Source of the DNA: Bacillota bacterium
GTDB lineage: Bacteria > Bacillota > Clostridia > Lachnospirales > Lachnospiraceae
Assembly (NCBI GenBank): GCA_023392535.1
Contig: JAEVYY010000004.1
Coordinates: 1-64,000 of the forward strand
Reading direction: 5' to 3'
Length of the DNA: 64,000 bases
Below, in pieces: positions 35,778 to 43,716 of this stretch. Made by a program: the position numbers and the translations under genes. The stretch's first letter is position 1; each line of letters begins with the position of its first letter. Below the pieces are notes generated by a model. It did not search any database and was not told where the DNA came from. It saw nothing but the letters and a program-made list of their open reading frames with translations.

Positions 35778-37541
35778 ATGAGCCAATTAAAATACAAAAG
35801 CAGTAAACTTCTAAAAACAGGCAGAAGCGGAGTGAAAACAAGTATAGCGAAAAAGTTATTATCAGTTTTTGGAATCACGATGACAGTCATGCTTATTATG
35901 ATGATCGTCTTTATAGTGAAAGTATGGAAGTTTAATCTTCAATATCAGGAAATGCTTGAAAATGTATATAAAGTGAATTATATAAAAACAGAAAGTTTAG
36001 CACAACCGAATAGAATGATGAGTGTTTGTATCGGACAAAAAGAGATAGAAGAATCCGGAGAAATTGTTATTGCATATACGATGATGCAATATTTGGCAGA
36101 GGTGTCTGAGAGTATAGGGGATGACTCTGACTTTCAGGGAAACCAGGGTATGGTCAGTGCAATCAAAGAACCACTCGTGCAATATGTTGCATTAATAAAT
36201 CAGATTGCTGAAAAAGGAGAGAATGGGCGTTTTCCTCCTCTTGAGAGTGAAGTATCGGATATCATTCAGCAGATGTTCCAGGTGAATGCGACGATATCAA
36301 CTTATTGTGGCAATCTGATTGCAATGGAGTTGGACAGAAGTCAGGTATTACAGCAAAGAATCAGTACGGACTTTGAAAGTATGATAATTATTATGGTAGT
36401 CATTTTCTTTCTGGTATTATTTCTTGGCATGCTGCTATGCATTAATGTGATTCGTAATATTACGTCACAGATAAGAAAATTAAATAAAGAGATCATTATC
36501 GTAGCAGACGGAGATTTATCCAGAGAAAATATAAGCGTTAGAACCAATGACGAGATCAAAGATCTGGCAGAAGCATTTAATCATATGAGTGGAGGACTGA
36601 GAGAGATTATTTCAAAAGTCATAAGTGTAGCAGATGAAATTGACCATTCTGCACAGATAGTGAGTAAGAGCGTTGCGGAAAATTCAAAAGGAAGTATAGG
36701 AATTGCAGAGGCAATTGATGATATGTCAATCTTGATGAGCAAACAGGATGAGGAATCAGTTCAAGCAATACAGTATGTGAGCAGAATGGGCAGTGTATCT
36801 AAGCAAATCAGTGAAGGTATGAAAAGTATCAATCATAATGCAGATATTTCTTTAGAGCGTGCAGAAAAGGGAAGCACGAATATTGATCAGTATGTATTAC
36901 AATTGTCCCAGGTAAACGGGATTATGAAACAGATGGCAGATGTTGCAAATAATCTCAATACAAGTACTCAGGAAATGAATACTATTTTAGATTCTATTGT
37001 AGCAATTTCGAATCAGACAAGTTTGCTTTCACTAAATGCGTCTATTGAGGCGGCAAGGGCAGGAGAAGCGGGCAGGGGATTTGCAGTCGTCGCTACCGAA
37101 ATTCGTAAACTGGCTGAAGATACGCAGACAGCTACAGGAAGAATAAATACCATTATTGAGAAGGTTCGGGATGATGTGATTTGTATGACAGAAAAAATGC
37201 TAGATGGGCTGCAGCAATTAGAAAAGAGCAATCAGATTGCAAATGTTACAAAAGAAAGTTTCCATGAAATAAAAGAAGGAAATGTAATCGTAAATCAAGA
37301 TATTGCAACTATTACAAAAAACATCCAGGATATGGATGAGATGGTGGAAAAGGTAATCGCAAGTGTAAAAAGCATAGGAAGATCTATCACAGAAAATGCC
37401 AATACAACTACTGATATCGCATCAACAGTGGCTGAAGAAACAGCAAATCTGGAAGAAGTAACGGCAATTGCCAGTACTCTTGAAAATCTGGCAGGGGATT
37501 TACATCAGACAATTATGAAATTTAAACTTTCACAAGAATAA
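35778..37541 (+). CDS. Methyl-accepting chemotaxis protein
   Basis: This 587-residue chemoreceptor has a first membrane helix at about 30-52, a mainly helical extracellular domain of about 150 residues, a second helix at about 197-220, a HAMP domain, and a cytoplasmic signalling hairpin. The tip is SNQTSLLSLNASIEAARAGEAGRGFAVVATEIRKLAEDT, nearly invariant in the family. The small helical sensor domain fits binding of a sugar-loaded periplasmic protein. Its place directly after the fucose-type binding-protein gene suggests chemotaxis to that sugar. RBS is GAGGGAG. Confidence 0.92.
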   Translation: MSQLKYKSSKLLKTGRSGVKTSIAKKLLSVFGITMTVMLIMMIVFIVKVWKFNLQYQEMLENVYKVNYIKTESLAQPNRMMSVCIGQKEIEESGEIVIAYTMMQYLAEVSESIGDDSDFQGNQGMVSAIKEPLVQYVALINQIAEKGENGRFPPLESEVSDIIQQMFQVNATISTYCGNLIAMELDRSQVLQQRISTDFESMIIIMVVIFFLVLFLGMLLCINVIRNITSQIRKLNKEIIIVADGDLSRENISVRTNDEIKDLAEAFNHMSGGLREIISKVISVADEIDHSAQIVSKSVAENSKGSIGIAEAIDDMSILMSKQDEESVQAIQYVSRMGSVSKQISEGMKSINHNADISLERAEKGSTNIDQYVLQLSQVNGIMKQMADVANNLNTSTQEMNTILDSIVAISNQTSLLSLNASIEAARAGEAGRGFAVVATEIRKLAEDTQTATGRINTIIEKVRDDVICMTEKMLDGLQQLEKSNQIANVTKESFHEIKEGNVIVNQDIATITKNIQDMDEMVEKVIASVKSIGRSITENANTTTDIASTVAEETANLEEVTAIASTLENLAGDLHQTIMKFKLSQE

Positions 37542-37565
37542 AGATCAAAATTAATTTTTAGAATA

Positions 37566-37675
37566 CAAAAGTCAATAAACAACACATAAAACAACATAAA
37601 TAAATAAAATAACAACAAAAACACAACGTATATCATGACGTATTTATTGACTTTTGAAATAAGGAGATTTATACT
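37566..37675 (+). promoter_or_regulatory. Promoter and long-spaced inverted repeat upstream of the diol dehydratase operon
   Basis: TTGACT (37647-37652), a 17-bp spacer and TATACT (37670-37675) make a good promoter. A perfect 14-bp inverted repeat has its left arm at 37566-37579 (CAAAAGTCAATAAA) and its right arm at 37643-37656, covering the -35 box. The 63 bases between are almost only A, C and T. The layout suggests a repressor binding both arms with a DNA loop; the DeoR protein at 50710 is a candidate. Confidence 0.6.
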
Positions 37676-37723
37676 TAATAAATGTCATTCACTTAAAAAT
37701 TGCATAGGGAAGGAGCAATGAGC

Positions 37724-40249
37724 ATGAAAAAGTATGATAAGAATGAAATTTCCAAAACAGACAGAATTACGCATCTTGTGGAAGATCTTTTTGCAAAGGT
37801 TCCGGAAATTGAATCAGCAAGAGCCAGGCTGATAACGGAATCTTATAAATCTACAGAAGGGAAGCCAATCATAATCAGAAGAGCAAAGGCGTTTTCCCAT
37901 ATCTTAAAGAACATTCCGATTTTGATACGTGAGGAAGAGTTGATTGTAGGAAGTACGACATTGGCTCCAAGGGGATGTCAGACATTTCCTGAATTTTCTT
38001 ATGAATGGTTAGAAGCGGAATTTGAAACAGTGGCTTTAAGATCGGCAGATCCTTTTTTTATATCGGAACAGACAAAGAGGGAGTTATTGGATGTACACCC
38101 TTACTGGAAAGGAAAAACGACCAGCGAAAGAGCAACTGCTTATATGGCAAAGGAAGCACTGGAAGCGATTCATCATAATATATTTACACCGGGAAATTAT
38201 TTTTACAATGGTATAGGTCATATCAGTGTGCAATATGATAAGGTATTGGCAATTGGATTTGATGGAATCCGAAAAGAGGCTATCAAAGAACTTGAAAAGT
38301 GCCATTTGGGAGACAGTGACTATGCGAAAAGGTCCAGATTTTTAGAAGCTGTTATAATCAGTTGTGAAGCAGCGATCGGGTATGCCAAACGGTATGCCCG
38401 ATTGGCAAAAGAGATGGCAGAAACAACTGCGGATTTAAATCGGAGAGGTGAGTTGTTACATATATCAAAAAATTGCAGTAGAGTACCCGAATATGGTGCT
38501 ACAAGTTTTTATGAAGCATGTCAAAGTTTTTGGTTTGTACAGCAATTATTACAGATAGAATCAAGTGGACACTCGATATCTCCAGGTCGATTTGACCAAT
38601 ATATGTATCCTTATTACCTTAGAGATTTGAAAGAAGGAGTGTTATCAAGAGAACAGGCCCAGGAACTTATTGATTGCATTTGGGTGAAACTGAACGACTT
38701 GAATAAATGCCGGGATGCTGTAAGTGCGGAAGGTTTTGCAGGATATTCTCTATTTCAGAACCTGATTGTTGGAGGACAAAACAAAGAGGGGCTGGATGCA
38801 ACAAATGATTTATCATTTATGTGCATCAGTGCGTCAAAACACGTATTTTTGCCTCAACCTTCCTTATCGATTCGTGTTTGGAATGGTTCTCCACATGATT
38901 TATTGGTAAAGGCAGCGGAATTGACCAGGACAGGAATTGGATTTCCCGCGTATTTCAACGATGAAGTCATAATCCCATCTTTGCTAAATCGAGGTCTTTC
39001 TTTGGAAGATGCAAGAGATTATGCCATCATAGGATGCGTAGAACCGCAAAAAGCAGGAAAAACAGATGGATGGCATGATGCTGCTTTTTTTAATATGTGC
39101 CGTCCATTGGAACTCGTCTTCTCAAACGGTAAAGATAAAGGAAAACAGATTAGTATTCAAACAGGTCGTGTAGAAGAAATGCAGTCTTTTGAAACATTTT
39201 ACAACGCTTATAAAGAGCAGATGAAATATCAGATATCGTTATTGGTCAATGCAGATAATGCAATTGATGTAGCGCATTCCGAATTGTGCCCTCTTCCATT
39301 CGAATCCAGTATGGTAGAAGATTGCATTAAGAGAGGAAAATCATTGCAAGAGGGTGGGGCAGTCTATAACTTCACAGGACCGCAGGGATTTGGAATTGCG
39401 AATATGGCGGATGGGCTTTATGCAATAAAGACATTGGTTTATGAAGAGAAAAAAATAGGAATGTCCGAATTGAAAAAGGCACTTATCATGAATTATGGAA
39501 AAGGATTCACGCAGGCTAGCGCAGCAGAACTGGCGATAGCGATAATTCATGAAATGGCTGCAAAAGGTAAGACAGTGAGGGAAACAGAAATCGCTTCTAT
39601 TGTAAAGAACATCATCAATTTAGAAATGACTTCTGAAGAAAAGAACAGATTTGAAGATATTTTGAATCAGATATTGGAATTACCCAAATATGGAAATGAT
39701 GTGGAAGAAGTAGATATTTTAGCGAGAGACGTGGCATTTACCTACACAAAACCGCTGGAATCTTATAAAAATCCCCGAGGCGGTATCTACCAGGCAGGAC
39801 TCTATCCGGTATCTGCAAATGTCCCGCTCGGTGCGCATACTGGAGCCACACCGGACGGGCGTCTTTCCAATACTCCGATAGCAGATGGAGTTTCGCCAAC
39901 AGCGGGAAGAGATGCCAACGGTCCTACCGCAGCGGCAAATTCAGTTGCTAAGTTAGATCATGGGATGGCATCCAATGGTACTCTGTTCAACATGAAATTT
40001 CATCCATCTGCCTTAGGTGGAGAAAAAGGATTGGATAATTTTGTAACCTTGGTCCGAACTTATTTTGAGAAAAAAGGGAGCCATATGCAATTCAATGTTG
40101 TGGATAGAAAAACATTGTTAGATGCACAGGAAGATCCAGAAAAATACAAGAATTTGGTGGTCCGTGTCGCTGGATATAGTGCTTTGTTTACCACCCTTTC
40201 AAAATCATTGCAAGATGATATCATTAAAAGGACGGAACAAGGATTTTAA
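37724..40249 (+). CDS. B12-independent glycyl-radical 1,2-propanediol dehydratase
   Basis: This 841-residue glycyl-radical enzyme dehydrates 1,2-propanediol to propionaldehyde. The catalytic thiyl cysteine is Cys438 in IIGCVEPQ, with Glu440 as expected for diol/glycerol dehydratases. The radical site is Gly817 in RVAGYSA. SIRVWNGSP and PDGRLSNTPIADGVSP are also family-typical. The start at 37724 has AAGGAG eight bases upstream; the nearer ATG at 37718 is too close. The activase and a PduU-like shell gene follow. I see no obvious added N-terminal encapsulation helix. The enzyme is oxygen-sensitive, consistent with an anaerobe. Confidence 0.92.
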   Translation: MKKYDKNEISKTDRITHLVEDLFAKVPEIESARARLITESYKSTEGKPIIIRRAKAFSHILKNIPILIREEELIVGSTTLAPRGCQTFPEFSYEWLEAEFETVALRSADPFFISEQTKRELLDVHPYWKGKTTSERATAYMAKEALEAIHHNIFTPGNYFYNGIGHISVQYDKVLAIGFDGIRKEAIKELEKCHLGDSDYAKRSRFLEAVIISCEAAIGYAKRYARLAKEMAETTADLNRRGELLHISKNCSRVPEYGATSFYEACQSFWFVQQLLQIESSGHSISPGRFDQYMYPYYLRDLKEGVLSREQAQELIDCIWVKLNDLNKCRDAVSAEGFAGYSLFQNLIVGGQNKEGLDATNDLSFMCISASKHVFLPQPSLSIRVWNGSPHDLLVKAAELTRTGIGFPAYFNDEVIIPSLLNRGLSLEDARDYAIIGCVEPQKAGKTDGWHDAAFFNMCRPLELVFSNGKDKGKQISIQTGRVEEMQSFETFYNAYKEQMKYQISLLVNADNAIDVAHSELCPLPFESSMVEDCIKRGKSLQEGGAVYNFTGPQGFGIANMADGLYAIKTLVYEEKKIGMSELKKALIMNYGKGFTQASAAELAIAIIHEMAAKGKTVRETEIASIVKNIINLEMTSEEKNRFEDILNQILELPKYGNDVEEVDILARDVAFTYTKPLESYKNPRGGIYQAGLYPVSANVPLGAHTGATPDGRLSNTPIADGVSPTAGRDANGPTAAANSVAKLDHGMASNGTLFNMKFHPSALGGEKGLDNFVTLVRTYFEKKGSHMQFNVVDRKTLLDAQEDPEKYKNLVVRVAGYSALFTTLSKSLQDDIIKRTEQGF

Positions 40250-40270
40250 GAGTGTGGAAGGAATATACCT

Positions 40271-41062
40271 ATGGATTATTTACGTACAAAAGGAAGGATT
40301 TTTGATATACAAAGATATTCTATCCATGATGGGAAGGGAATCAGAACGATTGTTTTTTTAAAGGGATGTGTACTCCGTTGCAAATGGTGCTGTAACCCGG
40401 AATCGCAGGAATATGAGATTCAGACAATGCTCGTACAGGGAAAGCCGGTCATAACGGGACGAGATGTAACCGTAGGGGAAGTAATGGATATCGTAAAGAA
40501 AGATTTCGCCTATTATCAAAGATCGGGAGGTGGTCTGACACTTTCGGGTGGAGAAAGTTTATGTCAACCTAATTTTACGCTAGATCTTCTGCGTGCGGCT
40601 AAAGAAGAGTGGATCAGTACAGCCATGGAAAGCATGGGGTTCGCAGAATACGAAGTAATTGAAAGACTGCTTCCTTATCTTGACTATTATTTGCTGGATA
40701 TAAAGCATATGAATCCAGTAAAGCATGAAGCATTCACTGGAAAAAGAAATGAACTGATGTTGGAGAATGCAAGAAAAATAGCCAAATCAGGATTGACCGA
40801 ATTGAGCATAAGGGTTCCTGTCGTACCTGGTTTTAATGATACGATGGAAGAAATTCAGGAAATCGCACAATTTACGGCAAGTCTTTCCGGTGTAAATATG
40901 ATTTATCTACTCCCTTATCATCGATTAGGGCAGGATAAATATAAAAGTCTCAATAGAGAATATTCTTTAAAAGAAATCAAACCACCGTCAACAGAGCATA
41001 TGCAACTGTTAAAAAGATCTGTGGAACTGACAACGGGACTTACCTGTCAGATTGGTGGTTAG
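40271..41062 (+). CDS. Glycyl-radical enzyme activase (radical SAM)
   Basis: This 263-residue radical-SAM protein generates the glycyl radical on the dehydratase. The cluster-binding CxxxCxxC is Cys33-Cys37-Cys40 (CVLRCKWC), followed by the SAM motif TLSGGES. Activases of glycerol dehydratase and similar enzymes usually carry a ferredoxin-like insert with extra CxxC clusters after the first motif. Here that insert is absent, the chain passing from CCNPESQEYE straight to VTVGEVMDIV. It is 21 bases after the dehydratase stop and clearly in the same operon. Confidence 0.92.
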   Translation: MDYLRTKGRIFDIQRYSIHDGKGIRTIVFLKGCVLRCKWCCNPESQEYEIQTMLVQGKPVITGRDVTVGEVMDIVKKDFAYYQRSGGGLTLSGGESLCQPNFTLDLLRAAKEEWISTAMESMGFAEYEVIERLLPYLDYYLLDIKHMNPVKHEAFTGKRNELMLENARKIAKSGLTELSIRVPVVPGFNDTMEEIQEIAQFTASLSGVNMIYLLPYHRLGQDKYKSLNREYSLKEIKPPSTEHMQLLKRSVELTTGLTCQIGG

Positions 41063-41105
41063 AAAAAGAATATCTATTACTATCATGTAATCAGGAGGAA
41101 GTGGT

Positions 41106-41474
41106 ATGGAGTATAGGGATCATGAATGCAAGCAGAGGATTGTGCAGGAATTAGTTCCTGGTAAACAAGTATCTTTAGCGCATATTATCGCAAATCCAGA
41201 TAAGATTCTGTATGAAAAACTTGGACTTACTTTTGGTAGGGATGACAGGAAATCGGCAATCGGAATAATGACAATTAGTCCGGCGGAAACGGCAATTATC
41301 ATTGCTGATATAGCATTGAAGTCCGCTGGAGTTACATTAGAAGTCGTAGACCATTTAAGTGGATCTCTTGTCGTCGCAGGTACAGTATCGGAAGTCGAGA
41401 CAGCGGTTCAGGCAATCTTACAATACACACAGGTGCAATTAGGTTTTGAGGTCTGTAGAATAACCAGAACTTGA
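41106..41474 (+). CDS. pduU: BMC shell protein, permuted PduU/EutS type
   Basis: This 122-residue hexameric shell protein starts with the PduU-specific segment IVQELVPGKQVSLAHIIANP, which forms a small beta-barrel over the pore. The circularly permuted BMC fold follows (SAIGIMTISPAETAIIIADIALKSAGV, LSGSLVVAGTVSEVETAV). It is the only shell gene in the dehydratase transcription unit; the others are downstream under a separate promoter. Its permuted subtype may be needed together with the dehydratase. RBS is AGGAGG before 41106. Confidence 0.9.
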   Translation: MEYRDHECKQRIVQELVPGKQVSLAHIIANPDKILYEKLGLTFGRDDRKSAIGIMTISPAETAIIIADIALKSAGVTLEVVDHLSGSLVVAGTVSEVETAVQAILQYTQVQLGFEVCRITRT

Positions 41475-41646
41475 CTTGAGTTGAGGAATAAGATAAAATA
41501 TATATCATAATAATAATCAAAAGAACCGTTATAGTGAGTCAGTCTATGAAGGGCTTTTATTTCTTACATTAGCAATATGTAAAAATGAAAGTGCCTTTTT
41601 TTATTATTACGACTAATTTAACGGGAGAACAGAAGGAGTACTCGCT

Positions 41647-42054
41647 ATGTCTATGAATATTTATATTACAAATATGGATAAGGACAGGATTGAGAAAATT
41701 ATGGATAAGATGTCTGAAAGTCAGCGATTATCAGATGAATCGGCTAAAAAACTTATAAAAGAGATCAGCAGGGCTGTGGTAGTTGATTCAAAGCAGGTCT
41801 CTGAGGATGTTATCACCATGAACTCGAAGGCACTGTTACAGCTTAACGATGAAGACATGGAGGTTTCCTTGGTGTATCCGGAAGAAGCCGATTTTAGTTC
41901 CATGAAGCTATCGGTTTTTTCTCCTATAGGGACCGCTATTCTTGGTTATCAAGAAGGCAGTACCGTCGAATGGGAGGTACCATCAGGAAAAACAAAGATA
42001 TACATAAAAAAAATAGTGTACCAGCCAGAAGCGGCTGGCCATTATCACCTATGA
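41647..42054 (+). CDS. Rnk-like protein (GreA/GreB C-terminal domain family)
   Basis: This 135-residue protein has a helical N-terminus and the GreA/B C-terminal/Rnk core: EDVITMNSKALLQL, EVSLVYPEEADFSSMKLSVFSPIGTAILGY, and VYQPEAAGHYHL at the end. Rnk proteins bind RNA polymerase near the secondary channel and antagonise or mimic Gre factors. Nothing ties it directly to propanediol metabolism. It lies 172 bases after the pduU gene with no clear terminator between, and 21 bases before the GNAT gene. I infer a passenger or a regulatory accessory of the locus. Confidence 0.75.
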   Translation: MSMNIYITNMDKDRIEKIMDKMSESQRLSDESAKKLIKEISRAVVVDSKQVSEDVITMNSKALLQLNDEDMEVSLVYPEEADFSSMKLSVFSPIGTAILGYQEGSTVEWEVPSGKTKIYIKKIVYQPEAAGHYHL

Positions 42055-42075
42055 TCTATAACGGGGCAGACGAAT

Positions 42076-42609
42076 ATGAAAAAAATATTAAAGATGCTGG
42101 AAATTCATGAATTTTCTATGGTATATCAGATTATGAGTGAGGCTTTTCCGATGGCAGAAATAAGAACCTATGAGAATGCTAAATCATTACTGAAGGATGA
42201 TAGATACCAGATAGAGACCATACGTAACGCTGAAAATAGAATTTTTGGTTTTATTGCAGCATGGGATTTAGGGACTTTTATTTTTATAGAACATTTAGCC
42301 GTTTCAGAAAAAATAAGGGGTACCGGTTTCGGATCGAAAATGTTAAAAGAATATCTTGACCGATGTAAAAGACCTGTGATTATTGAAGTTGAGAGTACCA
42401 AAATGGAGGGGGCAAAGCGGCGAATAGATTTTTACAAGCGTATGGGATTTTCATTCAGTAACTTTGGATACACGCAGCCTGATTTGCAGAATACTTCTCA
42501 GAAAATAGATTTAAACATTATGAGTTATCCGAATCAGATTACAAAGAAAGAATTTTTAAGTTTTAAAAAATTGCTATTTAGGCAAGTATATCAAGCTGAT
42601 GCAATGTGA
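42076..42609 (+). CDS. GNAT family N-acetyltransferase
   Basis: This 177-residue protein shows the GNAT core: FIFIEHLAVSEKIRGTGFGSKMLKEYL contains the acetyl-CoA-binding R-G-T-G-F-G loop (family consensus Q/R-x-x-G-x-G/A). IIEVESTKMEGAKRRIDFYKRMGF follows as the usual late strand and helix. The acetyl acceptor is unknown. It forms a pair with the Rnk-like gene, and its 3' end overlaps a strong terminator that closes the first microcompartment unit. Confidence 0.82.
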   Translation: MKKILKMLEIHEFSMVYQIMSEAFPMAEIRTYENAKSLLKDDRYQIETIRNAENRIFGFIAAWDLGTFIFIEHLAVSEKIRGTGFGSKMLKEYLDRCKRPVIIEVESTKMEGAKRRIDFYKRMGFSFSNFGYTQPDLQNTSQKIDLNIMSYPNQITKKEFLSFKKLLFRQVYQADAM

Positions 42610-42641
42610 AGGAACACACATTGCATCAGCTCTTTTATTTT
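42594..42641 (+). terminator. Intrinsic terminator closing the dehydratase unit
   Basis: A perfect 15-bp stem (42594-42608 with 42617-42631, core GATGCAATGTG) and an eight-base loop are followed by TCTTTTATTTTAT. The left arm overlaps the last codons of the GNAT gene. It separates the two microcompartment transcription units. Confidence 0.9.
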
Positions 42642-42678
42642 ATACGAGCGAGACCTGTAATATGCAATTTACAGATAG

Positions 42679-42777
42679 AACACAAGTTTCACCAAACAAA
42701 ATACCACATCAAAAACAATAAAAAACAACAAAATAAAAGATAATAATGTTGACTTGTGTGTAAGTAAGGAATATAAT
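42679..42777 (+). promoter_or_regulatory. Promoter and long-spaced inverted repeat upstream of the shell operon
   Basis: TTGACT (42749-42754), a 17-bp spacer and TATAAT (42772-42777) form a near-consensus promoter. ACACAAGT (42679-42686) and ACTTGTGT (42752-42759) form an inverted repeat 65 bases apart whose right arm overlaps the -35 box. The A/C/T-rich linker and geometry repeat those at 37566-37675. Confidence 0.6.
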
Positions 42778-42844
42778 AAGTGAAGAAACAACAAAAAAAC
42801 AAATATTTGTAATGGAAGAATAAAGGAGAAGGAGGAAATAGAAT

Positions 42845-43672
42845 ATGCAGAATGAATATGAAATTAAAAAACAGATTTGTGACATAGGGAAAAGAATCTA
42901 TGACAGAAATATGGTAGCTGCTAATGATGGTAATATTTCTGTAAAGTTAAATAATAATGAATTTTTGTGTACTCCAACTGGTGTTTCAAAAGGATTTATG
43001 ACACCAGATTATATCTGTAAGGTAGATGCGCAGGGAAATGTTATTCAGTCCAACAAAGGATTCAGACCTTCCTCAGAAATTAAAATGCATATGAGAGTTT
43101 ATGCAAAAAGGCCTGATGTTGGTTCTGTGGTGCATGCCCATCCAGTTTATGCAACAAGCTTTGCAATCGCAGGTATTCCTTTAACACAACCGATTATGCC
43201 CGAAGCAGTCATTGCATTGGGGTGTGTACCAATTGCAGAATACGGGACACCTTCTACCATGGAGATTCCAGATAATGTGGAAAAATATTTACCATATTAT
43301 GATGCGGTATTATTGGAAAGTCATGGTGCGCTTACCTGGTCTACAGATTTACTGGCAGCCTATTTAAAAATGGAATCTGTAGAATTTTATGCACAATTAC
43401 TGTATCAATCGAGGATGCTTGGTGGACCAAAAGAATTTGATAACAATACTGTTCAGAAATTATATGAAATCAGAAAAAAAATGGGATTACCAGGTAAACA
43501 TCCAGCTGACCTTTGCCAGAATAAAAACGGTGTCAACTGCCATAACTGTTCTGGTGACTGTATGTCAGCACCGAATGGCATGGGTGGTATATCTTCCACA
43601 CCGGCAGAGCCGAGTCCGGAAGTGATTGCCGAAATTACAAGAAAAGTAATGGAACAATTGGGTAGAATGTGA
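42845..43672 (+). CDS. fucA: Class II aldolase, L-fuculose-1-phosphate aldolase with encapsulation tail
   Basis: This 275-residue zinc aldolase cleaves L-fuculose-1-phosphate to DHAP and L-lactaldehyde; rhamnulose-1-phosphate is a likely second substrate. The catalytic domain (1-215) has NDGNIS, PSSEIKMH, the zinc ligands in VHAHPVYAT, the acid in IMPEAVIALG and the third His in LESHGALTWS. About 60 residues follow that ordinary FucA lacks: a Cys-rich linker (C-x7-C-x2-C-x3-C) and a final amphipathic helix, PEVIAEITRKVMEQLGRM (258-275), of encapsulation-peptide type. It opens the shell operon. Confidence 0.9.
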   Translation: MQNEYEIKKQICDIGKRIYDRNMVAANDGNISVKLNNNEFLCTPTGVSKGFMTPDYICKVDAQGNVIQSNKGFRPSSEIKMHMRVYAKRPDVGSVVHAHPVYATSFAIAGIPLTQPIMPEAVIALGCVPIAEYGTPSTMEIPDNVEKYLPYYDAVLLESHGALTWSTDLLAAYLKMESVEFYAQLLYQSRMLGGPKEFDNNTVQKLYEIRKKMGLPGKHPADLCQNKNGVNCHNCSGDCMSAPNGMGGISSTPAEPSPEVIAEITRKVMEQLGRM

Positions 43673-43716
43673 GAAGAGATCCTAAGCAGCCCCAATACTA
43701 AAAAGGAGGTAATCTA

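Noticed and set aside
37561..37640. A-rich tracts before the microcompartment units as a CRISPR-like or tandem repeat array
   Set aside because: They are irregular A/C/T-rich linkers between inverted-repeat arms, with no regular repeat-spacer periodicity.
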